The notes below the pieces were generated by a model. That model saw only the letters and a program-made list of their open reading frames with translations. It was not told where the DNA came from and did not search any database. Below, one piece after another: positions 27,182 through 35,979 of a stretch of 64,000 nt of DNA (the stretch's first letter is position 1; every line of letters starts with the position of its first letter). The stretch spans positions 248,001 through 312,000 of the forward strand of contig CAVQEH010000002.1 in NCBI GenBank assembly GCA_963711455.1. Direction: 5' to 3'. The position numbers and the translations under genes are program-made. This stretch comes from DATFVA01 sp963711455 (GTDB lineage: Bacteria > Bacteroidota > Ignavibacteria > Ignavibacteriales > Ignavibacteriaceae).

Positions 27182-27201
27182 CTTTGCGTCTTTGCGTGAA
27201 A
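27182..27201 (-). repeat. Right inverted repeat flanking the GxxExxY cassette
   Basis: CTTTGCGTCTTTGCGTGAAA, the inverted partner of 26774-26793 with two mismatches. It begins three bases after the GxxExxY stop and ends 14 bases before the rmuC start, so it overlaps the likely rmuC leader. Confidence 0.8.
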
Positions 27202-27215
27202 AAAGGTATTTAAAA

Positions 27216-28525
27216 ATGGAAATTGTTTATATAATAACCGGGCTGGTTATAGGTCTGATTTTTGGTTGGTTAATTGCAACTTTTAAAGCCAAAAGTGGGT
27301 TTGGAAAAATAGAAGAACGCGCTTTATTACTTGAACAAAGTAAAAAAGAATTAGAAACAAATATTACTGATGAACGAAATAAAGTTATTGATCTGAATTC
27401 AAAATTGTCTTCTCTTCAATCAGATTACAATAACTTGCAACAAAGATTAGCAGAACAAAAAGGAGAAATTGAAGAACTTCAGCAGAAATTCACAAAAGAA
27501 TTTGAGAATCTTGCAAATAAAATCTTTGAAGAAAAAGGAAATAAATTCTCTGAGCAGAACAAAGAAAAACTCGGAGAGATTCTTAATCCTTTAAGAGAAA
27601 AAATTGCAGAATTTGAAAAGAAAGTTGAAGAAAGCAGTAAAGAAAGTATAAAAGGTCATGCTTCATTAAAAGAACAGCTTTCGATGTTGAAGGAGTTAAA
27701 CCAGCAGGTTACACAGGAGGCAAAAAATCTTACGGAAGCATTAAAAGGGCAGAGTAAAACACAAGGAAACTGGGGTGAATTTATATTGGAAAGCCTTCTT
27801 GAAAAATCAGGTTTGGTAAAAAACCGGGAATATACTGTACAGGAAAGTCTTACCGCAGAATCCGGAAGAAGATTTCAGCCTGATGTGATTATCAGACTTC
27901 CCGAAAACAAAAGTATTGTCATTGATTCGAAAGTTTCACTTGTTGGTTACGAAAAGTTTGTTTCTTCGGAAAAAGAACAGGAAAAACAGCTTGCACTTAG
28001 AGAACACATAAATTCAATCAGATCTCACATAAAAAATCTCAGCGGTAAAAATTATCAGAATCTCTACCAGCTTGAAAGTCTTGATTTTGTACTAATGTTT
28101 ATGCCGATTGAGCCGGCTTTTGCATTAGCCGTTCAAACTGATGCTTCTTTATTCAGTGATGCATTTGAAATGAACATTGTGATTGTTAGCCCTTCTACTT
28201 TACTTGCAACGTTGAGAACGATTGCAAGCATCTGGCGCCAGGAAAATCAGAATAAAAATGCTCTTGAAATAGCAAGACAAAGCGGAGATATGCTCGATAA
28301 ATTTAATGCTTTCGTTGCCGATCTGATAACAATAGGTAAAGGGTTGATGATTCTACTAAAGAGAATTATGATAAAGCTATGAATAAGCTAGTTGAGGGTA
28401 GCGGAAACCTAGTGAACCGTGCTGAAAAAATAAAACAACTCGGTGCGAAAACTTCAAAGAGTCTTCCCAAATCTATTTTGGACAGAGCTGACGACGAAGA
28501 TGACACTCCTTTGATCGATGAGTGA
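27216..28525 (+). CDS. rmuC: DNA recombination protein RmuC, frameshifted near its C-terminus
   Basis: An RmuC-family protein: N-terminal membrane helix (residues 1-25), a long coiled coil (residues 35-180), then the conserved PD-(D/E)XK-like domain with GNWGEFILESLLEKSGL, RFQPDVIIRLPENKSIVIDSK and MFMPIEPAFA. It is thought to limit certain recombination events. The first frame ends at 28382. A missing G near 28348 would join it to DSTKENYDKAMNKLVEGSG in the next frame, ending at 28525, which is the normal RmuC tail. I chose the ATG at 27216 after AAAGG; a TTG eight codons upstream is also open. Confidence 0.9.
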
Positions 28526-28695
28526 TTATATGATCTCCGACATATATTGATTTCACCCTTAAATTCTATATTTCTTTTAATTAATTCATTTTATTTCTTT
28601 TGGCATACTTTTATGTATGTATGTTTGTAATTCCTGTCGTGTTCAAAAATGATGACCCGATAAGTTTAATTGAAATAATATATGAGGTGGCAGCA

Positions 28696-29154
28696 ATGAT
28701 TATAATAGAACCCCAATCTGAACAGGATTTAGAACGCTACTACAATTTACGCTGGAAACTTCTGAGGGAACCGTGGAAGCAGCCAAAAGGTTCTGAGAAG
28801 GATGAGCTTGATGAAAGAGCGCTGCATATTATGGTTTGCAATGAAGACCGTACACCGATTGCAGTTGGAAGAGCTCACTTCAATACTGATGTGGAGGCGC
28901 AAATAAGATATATGGCGGTGGAATCCCGTTTTCAGAATACCGGTCTTGGGTCGGTTGTACTTAAAAAGCTTGAGGATGAAGTCAGGCAGCTTGGTGCTAA
29001 ATATGTTATCCTTAACTCAAGGGATACAGCGGTTCCTTTTTATGAAAGAAACGGCTACCAGATAGTGTCTCCTTCTTATACTCTTTTTGAAAGTATTCCG
29101 CATTATCTAATGAAAAAAGATTTTTATCCTCAGGGCCAATTGAAGATTAATTAA
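28696..29154 (+). CDS. GNAT family N-acetyltransferase
   Basis: About 152 residues with the acetyl-CoA motif RYMAVESRFQNTGLGSVVL followed by the C-terminal NSRDTAVPFYERNGYQ. The start is the ATG at 28696, preceded by GAGGTGG with a 5-base spacer; an upstream in-frame ATG would add a hydrophobic stretch that does not belong. Members of this sub-branch are often fused or adjacent to thioesterase genes, but none is present here. Substrate unknown. It is followed by a hairpin at 29237-29281 that probably ends the transcript. Confidence 0.85.
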   Translation: MIIIEPQSEQDLERYYNLRWKLLREPWKQPKGSEKDELDERALHIMVCNEDRTPIAVGRAHFNTDVEAQIRYMAVESRFQNTGLGSVVLKKLEDEVRQLGAKYVILNSRDTAVPFYERNGYQIVSPSYTLFESIPHYLMKKDFYPQGQLKIN

Positions 29155-29236
29155 TGCAGAAATTTTTGGGATGAACAAAATGTTCAGTCACTAAATTGTT
29201 CTTAGCGATAAAATAATATTTTCTACATATACCCTT

Positions 29237-29283
29237 AAAATGGGCATGATCATGAGTTTGCTTTCATGATCTGCCCATTTTTA
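29237..29283. terminator. Long hairpin, probable bidirectional terminator
   Basis: Arms AAAATGGGCA and GATCATGA (29237-29246, 29248-29255) pair with TCATGATC and TGCCCATTTT (29264-29281), leaving a one-base bulge and an 8-base loop. T and A tracts lie on both sides. It overlaps the last codons and stop of the EVE gene on the minus strand and follows the GNAT gene on the plus strand. Confidence 0.75.
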
Positions 29284-29734
29284 CCACTTCATCAAATTCA
29301 TCTTTAGCAACCGGCATTACAGAAAGACGACTCCCTTTCTGCACAAGCCTCATATTTTTTAATTCTGGATTTTCCTTAATCTCCTCCAGCGTCACGGGAT
29401 GCTTAAACTCATTTATAAATTTTACATCAACCATAAACCAGGTAGGATCTTCTTTTTTTGCTGATGGAAAAAAATGTTCGTCATCCGGGTCAAACTGTGT
29501 ATGATCAGGATAACCCGCAGTCCTGATTTCGCAAATTCCAACCACTGCATTTGGTTCTGCATTGCTGTGATAAAAAAGTACCTGGTCACCCTTTTTCATT
29601 TCATCTCTCATAAAATTACGGGCCTGGTAATTCCTTACGCCATTCCAATAAGTTGTTTTATCTTTGCTCTTCTTTAAATCCTCTATTGAAAATTCTTCAG
29701 GATCGGATTTGATTAGCCAATAGTTTTTAGCCAT
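29264..29734 (-). CDS. EVE domain-containing protein
   Basis: A 156-residue EVE (PUA-like, YTH-related) domain covering the whole protein: MAKNYWLIKSDPEEFSIEDL at the start, then YWNGVRNYQARNFMR and GDQVLFYHSNAEPNAVVGIC. EVE domains bind modified bases in DNA or RNA. Stand-alone forms are widespread and often housekeeping; some work next to restriction modules. No restriction gene is near, so a defence role is not supported here. The last codons lie inside a long hairpin. Confidence 0.93.
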   Translation of the reverse strand: MAKNYWLIKSDPEEFSIEDLKKSKDKTTYWNGVRNYQARNFMRDEMKKGDQVLFYHSNAEPNAVVGICEIRTAGYPDHTQFDPDDEHFFPSAKKEDPTWFMVDVKFINEFKHPVTLEEIKENPELKNMRLVQKGSRLSVMPVAKDEFDEVVKMGRS

Positions 29735-29961
29735 TCCAACATCTCCGTTTTTAATTGAATAAGTGAAAATAAAAAGAATAGTATTCTTAATCTATTTCTC
29801 TTACCGGGGAAAGTCATTTCTCACAAGCAAAAATATTTGGATGCTAACCTATTATATTATAGGAAATTTGCCGGAATTTCCTAATAATCTTTTCCTTCCT
29901 CAAATGGCGTATTTTTTGCTTTTTAAATCTGCATTTCAAATTAAAAAATAAGAGGACTTTT

Positions 29962-30627
29962 ATGGAGAATAATGAGAACAGAAAAGGTATACCGCTGCTC
30001 GGCGAAAAACTCCCAGAAATAAAAGCACAAACCACGAGAGGGATGATCAATTTACCAAAAGATTATGAAGGCAAATGGATAGTATTGTTCAGTCACCCGG
30101 GTGATTTCACACCCGTTTGCACGACTGAATTTGTTGCATTTGCTAAACGGGTTAAAGAATTCAAAAAGCTGGATGCTCAATTAATCGGTCTTTCAATAGA
30201 CCAGGTATTTTCGCATATCAAATGGGTTGAGTGGATTAAAAATACTCTGCAGGTTGAAATTCCATTCCCAATAATCGCAGATGATATGGGAAAATTTTCA
30301 GAAAAACTCGGAATGATTCATCCGGGGAAAGGTACAAACACGGTACGTGCAGTTTTTATAATCGATCCGAAGGGAATAATAAGACTGATGATTTATTATC
30401 CTCAGGAAGTTGGCCGACAGGTTGATGAAGTTCTTCGTGCTCTTAAGGCATTAAAAATTTCTGATGAATACAAGGTTGCAATGCCTGAGAACTGGCCAAA
30501 CAATGAACTTATCGGAAACAAAGTCATCATTCCTCCTCCAAAAGATGTTGATAGTGCAGAGGAAAGACTGAAAAGTGCTGAGGGTTATGATTGGTGGTTT
30601 ACTTTTAAAGAAATTCAGACCAACTAA
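29962..30627 (+). CDS. 1-Cys peroxiredoxin (Prx6 family)
   Basis: A 221-residue thiol peroxidase that reduces hydrogen peroxide and alkyl peroxides. The peroxidatic cysteine C53 is in HPGDFTPVCTTEF, and it is the only cysteine in the protein, so it must be a 1-Cys enzyme recycled by an external thiol. The C-terminal domain has the Prx6 hallmark PENWPNNELIGNKVIIPPP. The ATG follows AGAGGA. A strong terminator is found 27 bases downstream, so it is transcribed alone. Confidence 0.96.
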   Translation: MENNENRKGIPLLGEKLPEIKAQTTRGMINLPKDYEGKWIVLFSHPGDFTPVCTTEFVAFAKRVKEFKKLDAQLIGLSIDQVFSHIKWVEWIKNTLQVEIPFPIIADDMGKFSEKLGMIHPGKGTNTVRAVFIIDPKGIIRLMIYYPQEVGRQVDEVLRALKALKISDEYKVAMPENWPNNELIGNKVIIPPPKDVDSAEERLKSAEGYDWWFTFKEIQTN

Positions 30628-30653
30628 TTTGTAATTTTTGGTCTCTGAAAATT

Positions 30654-30690
30654 AAATGCCGGCTGTTTTAAGGTGCCGGCATTTTTTATA
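30654..30690 (+). terminator. Intrinsic terminator after the peroxiredoxin
   Basis: Perfect 10-base stem AAATGCCGGC / GCCGGCATTT (30654-30663, 30675-30684) with an 11-base loop, followed by a run of T. Confidence 0.92.
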
Positions 30691-30919
30691 TGAATGTGGT
30701 AATTTTTAAAATCAAATTTAAAATTCATTTTATTGATCTTTCATTAAAATCCAATATCCGTAATTTTCCGGACATTACGAAGATATATCTCTATCCAGAA
30801 CTTTTTTATCCTTAGTATAATAATCTGTTTTAGCTTTGTTTATTTGTTTTTGCATTCTTTTTAACTATTTATTGATATACATTTTTAACATTAAATCTGA
30901 AAATAATCTATAAGAAATT

Positions 30920-31582
30920 TTGTTTAGAATAATAAAAGTTTTCATAATCGCTTTACTATTTATGTCTTCGGTTTTTCCCCAACAAGGAAAAGCTTTCCAG
31001 ATTGCAAGATTAAAATATAATGGAGGAGGAGATTGGTATAATGGCCAGACTGAAGAAGTAAATTTATTAAATTATGTAAAAGCCCATACTAATATTGAAG
31101 TAAAACCCGATTATACTTTTGTCGATCTCTCTACGGATGAAATATTTAATTACCCTTTTCTTTTTATGACAGGACACGGGAATGTGGTTTTTTCAGAAGA
31201 TGAAGCTGCCAGATTAAGGGAATATCTGGAAAATGGAGGCTTTCTTTATATTGATGATGATTACGGCTTGGATAAAGCAATGAGACGGGAAATGAAAAAG
31301 GTTTTTCCGAACAAGGACTTTACCGAGCTTCCTTTTGATTTTCCACTGTATCATATATTTTATGATTTTACTTCGGGTCCTCCCAAAATTCACGAACATA
31401 ATGGCAAACCGCCGCAAGGCTTCGGGATATTTATTGATAAGCGTCTCGTGGTTTATTACACATATGAATCGAACCCGAGCGATGGTTGGGATGATCCGGA
31501 TGTGCATCACGACCCTGAAGCGAAAAGAGAAGAAGCATTGAAGTTTGGTACTAACTTAGTAGTTTACGCATTATCAAATTGA
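30920..31582 (+). CDS. DUF4159 domain-containing protein
   Basis: A 220-residue exported protein with a signal peptide (residues 1-20, cleaved near VFPQQ) and a DUF4159 domain. This domain has a class-I glutamine-amidotransferase-like fold, with FMTGHGNVVFSEDEAARLREYL and GGFLYIDDDYGLD. The start is a TTG; no nearer ATG keeps the signal peptide. The next gene, DUF4175, starts 7 bases after the stop, and the two are known partners in BatA/MoxR-type loci. The activity of DUF4159 is not established. Confidence 0.85.
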   Translation: MFRIIKVFIIALLFMSSVFPQQGKAFQIARLKYNGGGDWYNGQTEEVNLLNYVKAHTNIEVKPDYTFVDLSTDEIFNYPFLFMTGHGNVVFSEDEAARLREYLENGGFLYIDDDYGLDKAMRREMKKVFPNKDFTELPFDFPLYHIFYDFTSGPPKIHEHNGKPPQGFGIFIDKRLVVYYTYESNPSDGWDDPDVHHDPEAKREEALKFGTNLVVYALSN

Positions 31583-31589
31583 AAATATT

Positions 31590-34500
31590 TTGAATAAAGA
31601 GTCTACATACTATAAAGAGATAATAGCAAAGCTATCCCGTTTAAAGAAAAAAGAATATACACTTTTTGCCTTAATTGGGCTGCAGGCATCATTGCTAATC
31701 GGACTAATCCTGTTTGCATTTTTTTCATTTATTGAGTTGATAGGGAATTTTTCTCCCGCAGTAAGGACGTATTTTTTCTTTCTTACTCTGCTCGTTTTTC
31801 TTTCGGCTTTTATATTCCTTTTTATTATTCCTTTATTAAAATATTCCGGGTTTATCGGTAAGCCCGATCATTACGATACCGCGTCAAGAGTTGGTAAAAG
31901 TTTTCCTGAGATTAAGGATGATCTTGTTAATGCAATGCAGCTTCTGGCTTCCGATATATCAGGAAAAATCTATTCTGGTTCTTTAAGTGATGCTGCTTTC
32001 CAACAGGTTTACAATAAAACCCGCACACTAAAATTCGATTCAATCGTCAGCTTTAAAAAAGCAAAGGAACTTCTTTTATATGCGATAGGCATTACTCTTT
32101 TTGCAACATTATTATTCTTAGTTGTTCCCGGTTTATCTGAGGCATCGGGAAGAGTGTTAAATTTTAACACTGAATTTATTCCTCCTGCAAAATTCTCATT
32201 TGAAGTTAAGCCGGGTAATACACAGGTAACAAAAGGCGATGATGTATTCATCTCAGTAAAAGTTGTCGGGGAGAAACCAGCTGAAATTTTTCTTGCTACC
32301 AAAACTGTTGAGCAGACAGACTTTGAATTGCAAAAACTTTCTCCTGATTCAAATAGTGTTTATAATTTTCCGGTTAAAGCTATCCGATCATCTACAAAAT
32401 ATTATGCAACTGCAGGTAATATTTCGAGTGAAGTTTATGATATAAACGTCATTGATCCTCCCATAATCAAAACCCTTGATGTAAAAGTAATTCCGCCTGG
32501 GTACTCAAAGCTTCCAGTTTCAGTTCAGAAAGATAACGGGAATGTAACCGGTCTGCCGGGAACGACTGTAAATATACTTCTCTCTTCAACTAAAAATCTT
32601 AAAGATGCAAAGCTTCTTTTTAATGATTCAACTGAAAGTGAACTTAAAATTAATAATAATGAAGCCGAGGGAAAGTTTATCATCAAAAAAGATAATGCTT
32701 ATAAAATTATTTTAACAGATGAAAATAAAAATGAAAATCTATCTCCCATCACTTATACAATTAAAAGTTTGTACGATGCCTATCCTTCAATAGATATTAT
32801 TGAACCTAATAAAAATACGTCTCTGGCTAATGATAGCAGGCTTCCTCTTCTCGTAAAAGTTTCTGATGATTATGGTTTTACAAAGCTTGTACTGTATTAC
32901 AGGCTTTCATATTCAAAATATTCCAAACCCCAAAATGATTTTATGAAGCTTGAAATTCCTTTTGATAAAAGCCAGAAGAGTGCAGATGTAAATTATATCT
33001 GGAATCTTGCACAATTAAACCTTGCCGCCGAGGATGTAGTTACTTACTACCTGGAAATTTTTGATAACGATTATGTAAATGGTCCTAAAGGCACTAAATC
33101 CGCTACGTTCACAGTTCGGGTTCCCACTCTTGATGAAATTTTAACTCAGGCTGATAATACGCAAACTGATGCTACTAACGATTTAAATGAAACTCTTAAG
33201 AAAGCTGAGGATCTTCAGAAAAAATTTGAGAGGATTGACCAGGAATTGAAACAGGATAAAAAAGAATTGAGCTGGGAAGAGAAGCAGAAAATTGAAAAAG
33301 CAATGGATGAATATAAAGAGCTTCAGGATAAAGTAAGCAAAGTAAGTGATAATCTGAAAAAGATGCAGCAGGAACTTCAGGATAATAATTTATTGTCCAA
33401 AGAAACGATGGAAAAATATATGGAGCTTCAGAAGCTAATGGATGAGATGACAAGCCCTGAACTGAAGAAGCTTATAGAGAAGATGCAGGATGTTCTTAAA
33501 AGTATGGACAGACAAATGACTCAGAACCAGATGCAGAATATGAAGGTTGATGAAGAACAATTTAAGAAAAGTATCGAAAGAACAATGAATCTTCTGAAGC
33601 GAATTCAGATTGAACAAAAGATGGATGAGCTTGTTAAACGGACACAGGACCTTCAAAAAAAGCAGGATGAGTTGAATAAAGAAACCGGAGAGAATGATCT
33701 TAATAGTCAGGAAAATAAAGATGAGTTAAGCAAAAAACAGGATGAAGTTACAAAGGATCTTGACAAGCTTTCCGATGAGATGAAAGACCTTCAAAAGAAA
33801 ATGAGTGATTTTAAAGATATGCCTGCCGATGATATGCAGAAGATGATGGACCAATTTGATAAACAGCAAAACCAGCAAATGTCCCAACAATCCTCTCAGC
33901 AAATACAGCAAAATCAGCAGCAGCAGGCGATGCAAAACCAGCAGCAGATTTCTCAGAATATGCAGAATATGCAACAGCAGCTTTCTCAGATGCAGAAGTC
34001 GATGCAGCAGCAGAACCAGATGCAGACATTAACAGCTATGATGAAAATACTGGATAACCTGATTACGCTTTCAAAACAACAGGAAGATTTAAAAAAACAA
34101 TCGGAAAGACTTGATCCAAATTCCGAACAGTTCAGAAAAAATGCTGAACAGCAGAGTAATCTTCAGAGTAGCCTGAATAATATTCTTAAACAAATGTCCG
34201 AACTTTCACAAAAGACGTTCGCAATTACTCCCGAACTGGGGAAAACACTTGGCGATGCACAAAGAGAGATGAGCCAGGCTATTCAATCAATGCAGAGCAG
34301 GAATGGCCTGTCCGCCAAAAGCCAGCAGAGCAGTGCTATGGAATCTTTAAATGAAGCAGCGACAATGATGAAAAGTTCGATGGATGCGATGATGCAGGGA
34401 GGCAGCAGCGGTGGAATGATGTCTTTGATGCAGCAGCTTCAGCAAATGTCCGGTCAGCAGATGAATTTGAATAATATGACACAAATGCTTCAGCAAATGC

Positions 34501-34976
34501 AGCAGGGACAGTTGTCGCCTCAGCAGCAGGCACAACTGCAAAGACTGGCACAACAACAGGATTTAATTAGAAAGTCTCTGGATCAGCTTAATAAGGAGGC
34601 AAAACAATCCGGTGAATCAAAAAGGATTCCCGCTAACCTCGAAGATATAATGAACAGGATGCAGGAAGTCATAACTGATATGCATACTGAAAAACTTGAT
34701 GATAATCTTATACAGAAACAGGAAAGAATTTTAAGCAAATTACTTGATGCTCAAAGGTCAATTAATCAAAGGGATTATGAAAAAGAAAGGGAATCTAATA
34801 CCGGGAAGGATATTGCGGGCAAACCGCCGGCAGAACTCGACCTTTCGGCTGATGCAGCAAAAGACAAGCTACGGGATGAGCTGAATAAAGCAATTCGTGA
34901 AGGCTATACAAAGGATTATGAAGAGTTGATCAGGAAATATTATGATGCTCTTCAGAAAGAAAAAATTAAAAACTAA
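31590..34976 (+). CDS. DUF4175-like giant membrane protein with Q/M-rich coiled-coil region
   Basis: A 1128-residue protein. Three hydrophobic segments near the N-terminus (about residues 23-47, 60-85, 157-180) anchor it. Beta-rich Ig-like stretches follow up to residue 510, then a long coiled coil (about 525-760). The 760-1010 part is extremely rich in glutamine and methionine (MQQLQQMSGQQMN, QQQAQLQRLAQQQ). The start is TTG, 7 bases after the DUF4159 stop. It overlaps the convergent CDF gene by four bases. The family is found with BatA-like and DUF4159 proteins; a scaffold or stator in the periplasm is possible. No enzyme motif seen. Confidence 0.85.
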   Translation: MNKESTYYKEIIAKLSRLKKKEYTLFALIGLQASLLIGLILFAFFSFIELIGNFSPAVRTYFFFLTLLVFLSAFIFLFIIPLLKYSGFIGKPDHYDTASRVGKSFPEIKDDLVNAMQLLASDISGKIYSGSLSDAAFQQVYNKTRTLKFDSIVSFKKAKELLLYAIGITLFATLLFLVVPGLSEASGRVLNFNTEFIPPAKFSFEVKPGNTQVTKGDDVFISVKVVGEKPAEIFLATKTVEQTDFELQKLSPDSNSVYNFPVKAIRSSTKYYATAGNISSEVYDINVIDPPIIKTLDVKVIPPGYSKLPVSVQKDNGNVTGLPGTTVNILLSSTKNLKDAKLLFNDSTESELKINNNEAEGKFIIKKDNAYKIILTDENKNENLSPITYTIKSLYDAYPSIDIIEPNKNTSLANDSRLPLLVKVSDDYGFTKLVLYYRLSYSKYSKPQNDFMKLEIPFDKSQKSADVNYIWNLAQLNLAAEDVVTYYLEIFDNDYVNGPKGTKSATFTVRVPTLDEILTQADNTQTDATNDLNETLKKAEDLQKKFERIDQELKQDKKELSWEEKQKIEKAMDEYKELQDKVSKVSDNLKKMQQELQDNNLLSKETMEKYMELQKLMDEMTSPELKKLIEKMQDVLKSMDRQMTQNQMQNMKVDEEQFKKSIERTMNLLKRIQIEQKMDELVKRTQDLQKKQDELNKETGENDLNSQENKDELSKKQDEVTKDLDKLSDEMKDLQKKMSDFKDMPADDMQKMMDQFDKQQNQQMSQQSSQQIQQNQQQQAMQNQQQISQNMQNMQQQLSQMQKSMQQQNQMQTLTAMMKILDNLITLSKQQEDLKKQSERLDPNSEQFRKNAEQQSNLQSSLNNILKQMSELSQKTFAITPELGKTLGDAQREMSQAIQSMQSRNGLSAKSQQSSAMESLNEAATMMKSSMDAMMQGGSSGGMMSLMQQLQQMSGQQMNLNNMTQMLQQMQQGQLSPQQQAQLQRLAQQQDLIRKSLDQLNKEAKQSGESKRIPANLEDIMNRMQEVITDMHTEKLDDNLIQKQERILSKLLDAQRSINQRDYEKERESNTGKDIAGKPPAELDLSADAAKDKLRDELNKAIREGYTKDYEELIRKYYDALQKEKIKN

Positions 34977-35824
34977 ATAGGATCAATGTGAACAAATACC
35001 TGCTGGATTTCGTCTATTTCCTGGATTGAATATTTGACTTTGTTCCCGATTTTGTGTGATAATTCCGTACTGATATCTTTATCAACTTCAATGTGAATTT
35101 CTATATGAAATTTATTTCCTACATAGTGTGAGCGGATATCATTCATTCCTTTAACTCCTTCTATGCTCATAGCTTTTTTAACTATTTCTAATATTAAACT
35201 TTCTCCGGCTGATTTACCCATTAGATAATCTAAATTTTCTTTTGCAATCTCATACCCGGATTTTAAGATAATGAAGGCAATCAGAATTCCGGCAATTCCA
35301 TCTACATACGGGAAACCGAGCTCAACGACAAATACAGCAATAAGAGAAAGAGATGATGCGAGAACATCATTCAGGCTATCTACTGCACTTGCTTTAAGAG
35401 CAGGACTTTTAAATGTCTTTCCAACTTTTGACTGATATCTTGTCAAAATTATTTTAACTATAACAGTAACGCCAAGAACAATATAAACAGCACTGTTTAC
35501 ATGTATTTCATCGGGTGAAATTATTCTGCCGATTGATTCTTCGATTACATTTAATCCTACAATACCGGTAAAAAGAGCAATTAGGAAAACGGCAATTGGT
35601 TGAGCAGCGTTATGTCCAAACTGATGTTCTTCATCCGGTTTTTTAAGAGAAACCCGAACACTGTACATTATTACTGCGGAAGAAACAATATCGGTAAGGG
35701 AATTAATAGCATCTGAAATTACCGCAATTGAATTTGAAATAACTCCAACTATTATCTTGATGCAAAAAAGGAAAATGTTGACAATTAAAGATAGATATGT
35801 AGCCCGCCGTAATGATTTTACCAT
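34973..35824 (-). CDS. Cation diffusion facilitator transporter
   Basis: A 283-residue CDF exporter with about six membrane helices, the metal-site aspartates and histidines in SDAINSLTDIVSS (helix 2) and EEHQFGHNAAQP, and DVLASS in helix 5. The C-terminal cytoplasmic domain (HIEIHIEVDKDISTELSH) is the usual metallochaperone-like regulatory fold. It exchanges Zn2+, Fe2+ or Mn2+ for protons; the ion is not clear. It is convergent with the DUF4175 gene, which it overlaps by four bases. Confidence 0.93.
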   Translation of the reverse strand: MVKSLRRATYLSLIVNIFLFCIKIIVGVISNSIAVISDAINSLTDIVSSAVIMYSVRVSLKKPDEEHQFGHNAAQPIAVFLIALFTGIVGLNVIEESIGRIISPDEIHVNSAVYIVLGVTVIVKIILTRYQSKVGKTFKSPALKASAVDSLNDVLASSLSLIAVFVVELGFPYVDGIAGILIAFIILKSGYEIAKENLDYLMGKSAGESLILEIVKKAMSIEGVKGMNDIRSHYVGNKFHIEIHIEVDKDISTELSHKIGNKVKYSIQEIDEIQQVFVHIDPI

Positions 35825-35979
35825 AAAAAGTTACCGATAATGATAAGTAAGTATTATTTTAAGACAATAATATCCTTAAATTTTATCCAAATAAGGCTTT
35901 TCTAAATTTGGAACAATATTTGCCTAAATTGAATTAATTTGAAAAGAATTATATCTTCATCACGAAAAATTTTAAGTTA

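Noticed and set aside
33196..34556. Several minus-strand frames rich in Leu/His/Ser or Ala opposite the DUF4175 gene.
   Set aside because: They are the antisense of the Gln/Met-rich coding region; codon bias explains them.
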